Shown: in pieces, positions 63,958 to 64,000 of the stretch
Position numbering within the stretch: position 1 is the stretch's first letter
Layout of the letters: each line of letters begins with the position of its first letter
From: Melitaea cinxia
Lineage: Eukaryota; Arthropoda; Insecta; Lepidoptera; Nymphalidae
Assembly (NCBI RefSeq): GCF_905220565.1
Contig: NC_059419.1
Span: 9,254,670-9,318,669, forward strand
Length of the DNA: 64,000 nucleotides
Reading direction: 5' to 3'
Program-made: the position numbers and the translations under genes
Notes under the pieces: model-generated
Seen by the model: the letters and a program-made list of their open reading frames with translations, nothing else
What the model was told of the DNA's origin: nothing
Database searches by the model: none

Positions 63958-64000
63958 TAATTGTGTTTGCTGGCAAACGAAAAAAAATAATGACTTTAAT
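63958..64000 (-). mobile_element. Family C element, 3' end at window edge
   Basis: TAATTGTGTTTGCTGGCAAA then CGAAAAAAAATAATGACTTT: the reversed hairpin terminus of family C, with one change in the hairpin loop. The remainder lies beyond the window. Confidence 0.75.

Noticed and set aside
1..64000. CRISPR array, operons, ribosome binding sites or phage features
   Set aside because: Split gene with GT-AG introns, SINEs and LINEs show eukaryotic DNA; no regularly spaced short repeats seen.

Overview
The window is AT-rich animal DNA from an insect, almost certainly a moth or butterfly. The evidence is many short Helitrons whose 3' ends read CTAG after a GC hairpin, tRNA-derived SINEs of the 'cccactactgggcataggcc' type, RTE and jockey-like LINE tails, and one split host gene with short exons, GT-AG introns and an insect-like Mediator subunit.

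The only gene I can model with confidence is MED26 (Mediator complex subunit 26), on the minus strand from 46,940 to 28,843. I read ten coding exons (689 codons). They encode an N-terminal TFIIS-N/LW-type helical domain, a low-complexity middle and a C-terminus ending LPYVVID. Nine of the ten exons join by simple phase logic. The phases only close if a 31-nt microexon at 37,771-37,801 is included. The introns carry a decayed LINE, SINEs, a gutted piggyBac-like element (30,294-31,824), a MITE with 319-bp spacing (41,576-41,894) and a TTAA-flanked piggyBac MITE (45,291-45,599).

Left of MED26 (1-28 kb) is a nested transposon graveyard: LINE 3' fragments, a Harbinger transposase exon, two inverted-repeat (foldback) elements, and many copies of a ~610-bp element with Helentron-like architecture. 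Two cargo cases stand out. First, an endogenous RNA-virus helicase fragment (15,611-16,130, one frameshift) lies inside a 2.26-kb element with perfect 27-bp terminal inverted repeats (14,904-17,161). Second, a 5S rRNA-like sequence (12,869-12,985, minus) is enclosed by a perfect 16-bp inverted repeat.

Right of MED26 (47-64 kb) there are LINE and Helitron fragments, a gene-like first exon or short ORF (48,732-48,911), a large foldback element with ~730-bp arms (59,711-61,997) holding a smaller perfect foldback and a Helentron-like copy, and, at the right edge, a TATA-box promoter followed by a 31-residue signal-peptide-like ORF.

All calls come from reading the sequence; no search was run. Repeat family letters (A, B, C, D, E, H, J) are local labels. 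Ends of decayed repeats are accurate to roughly 10-30 bases.
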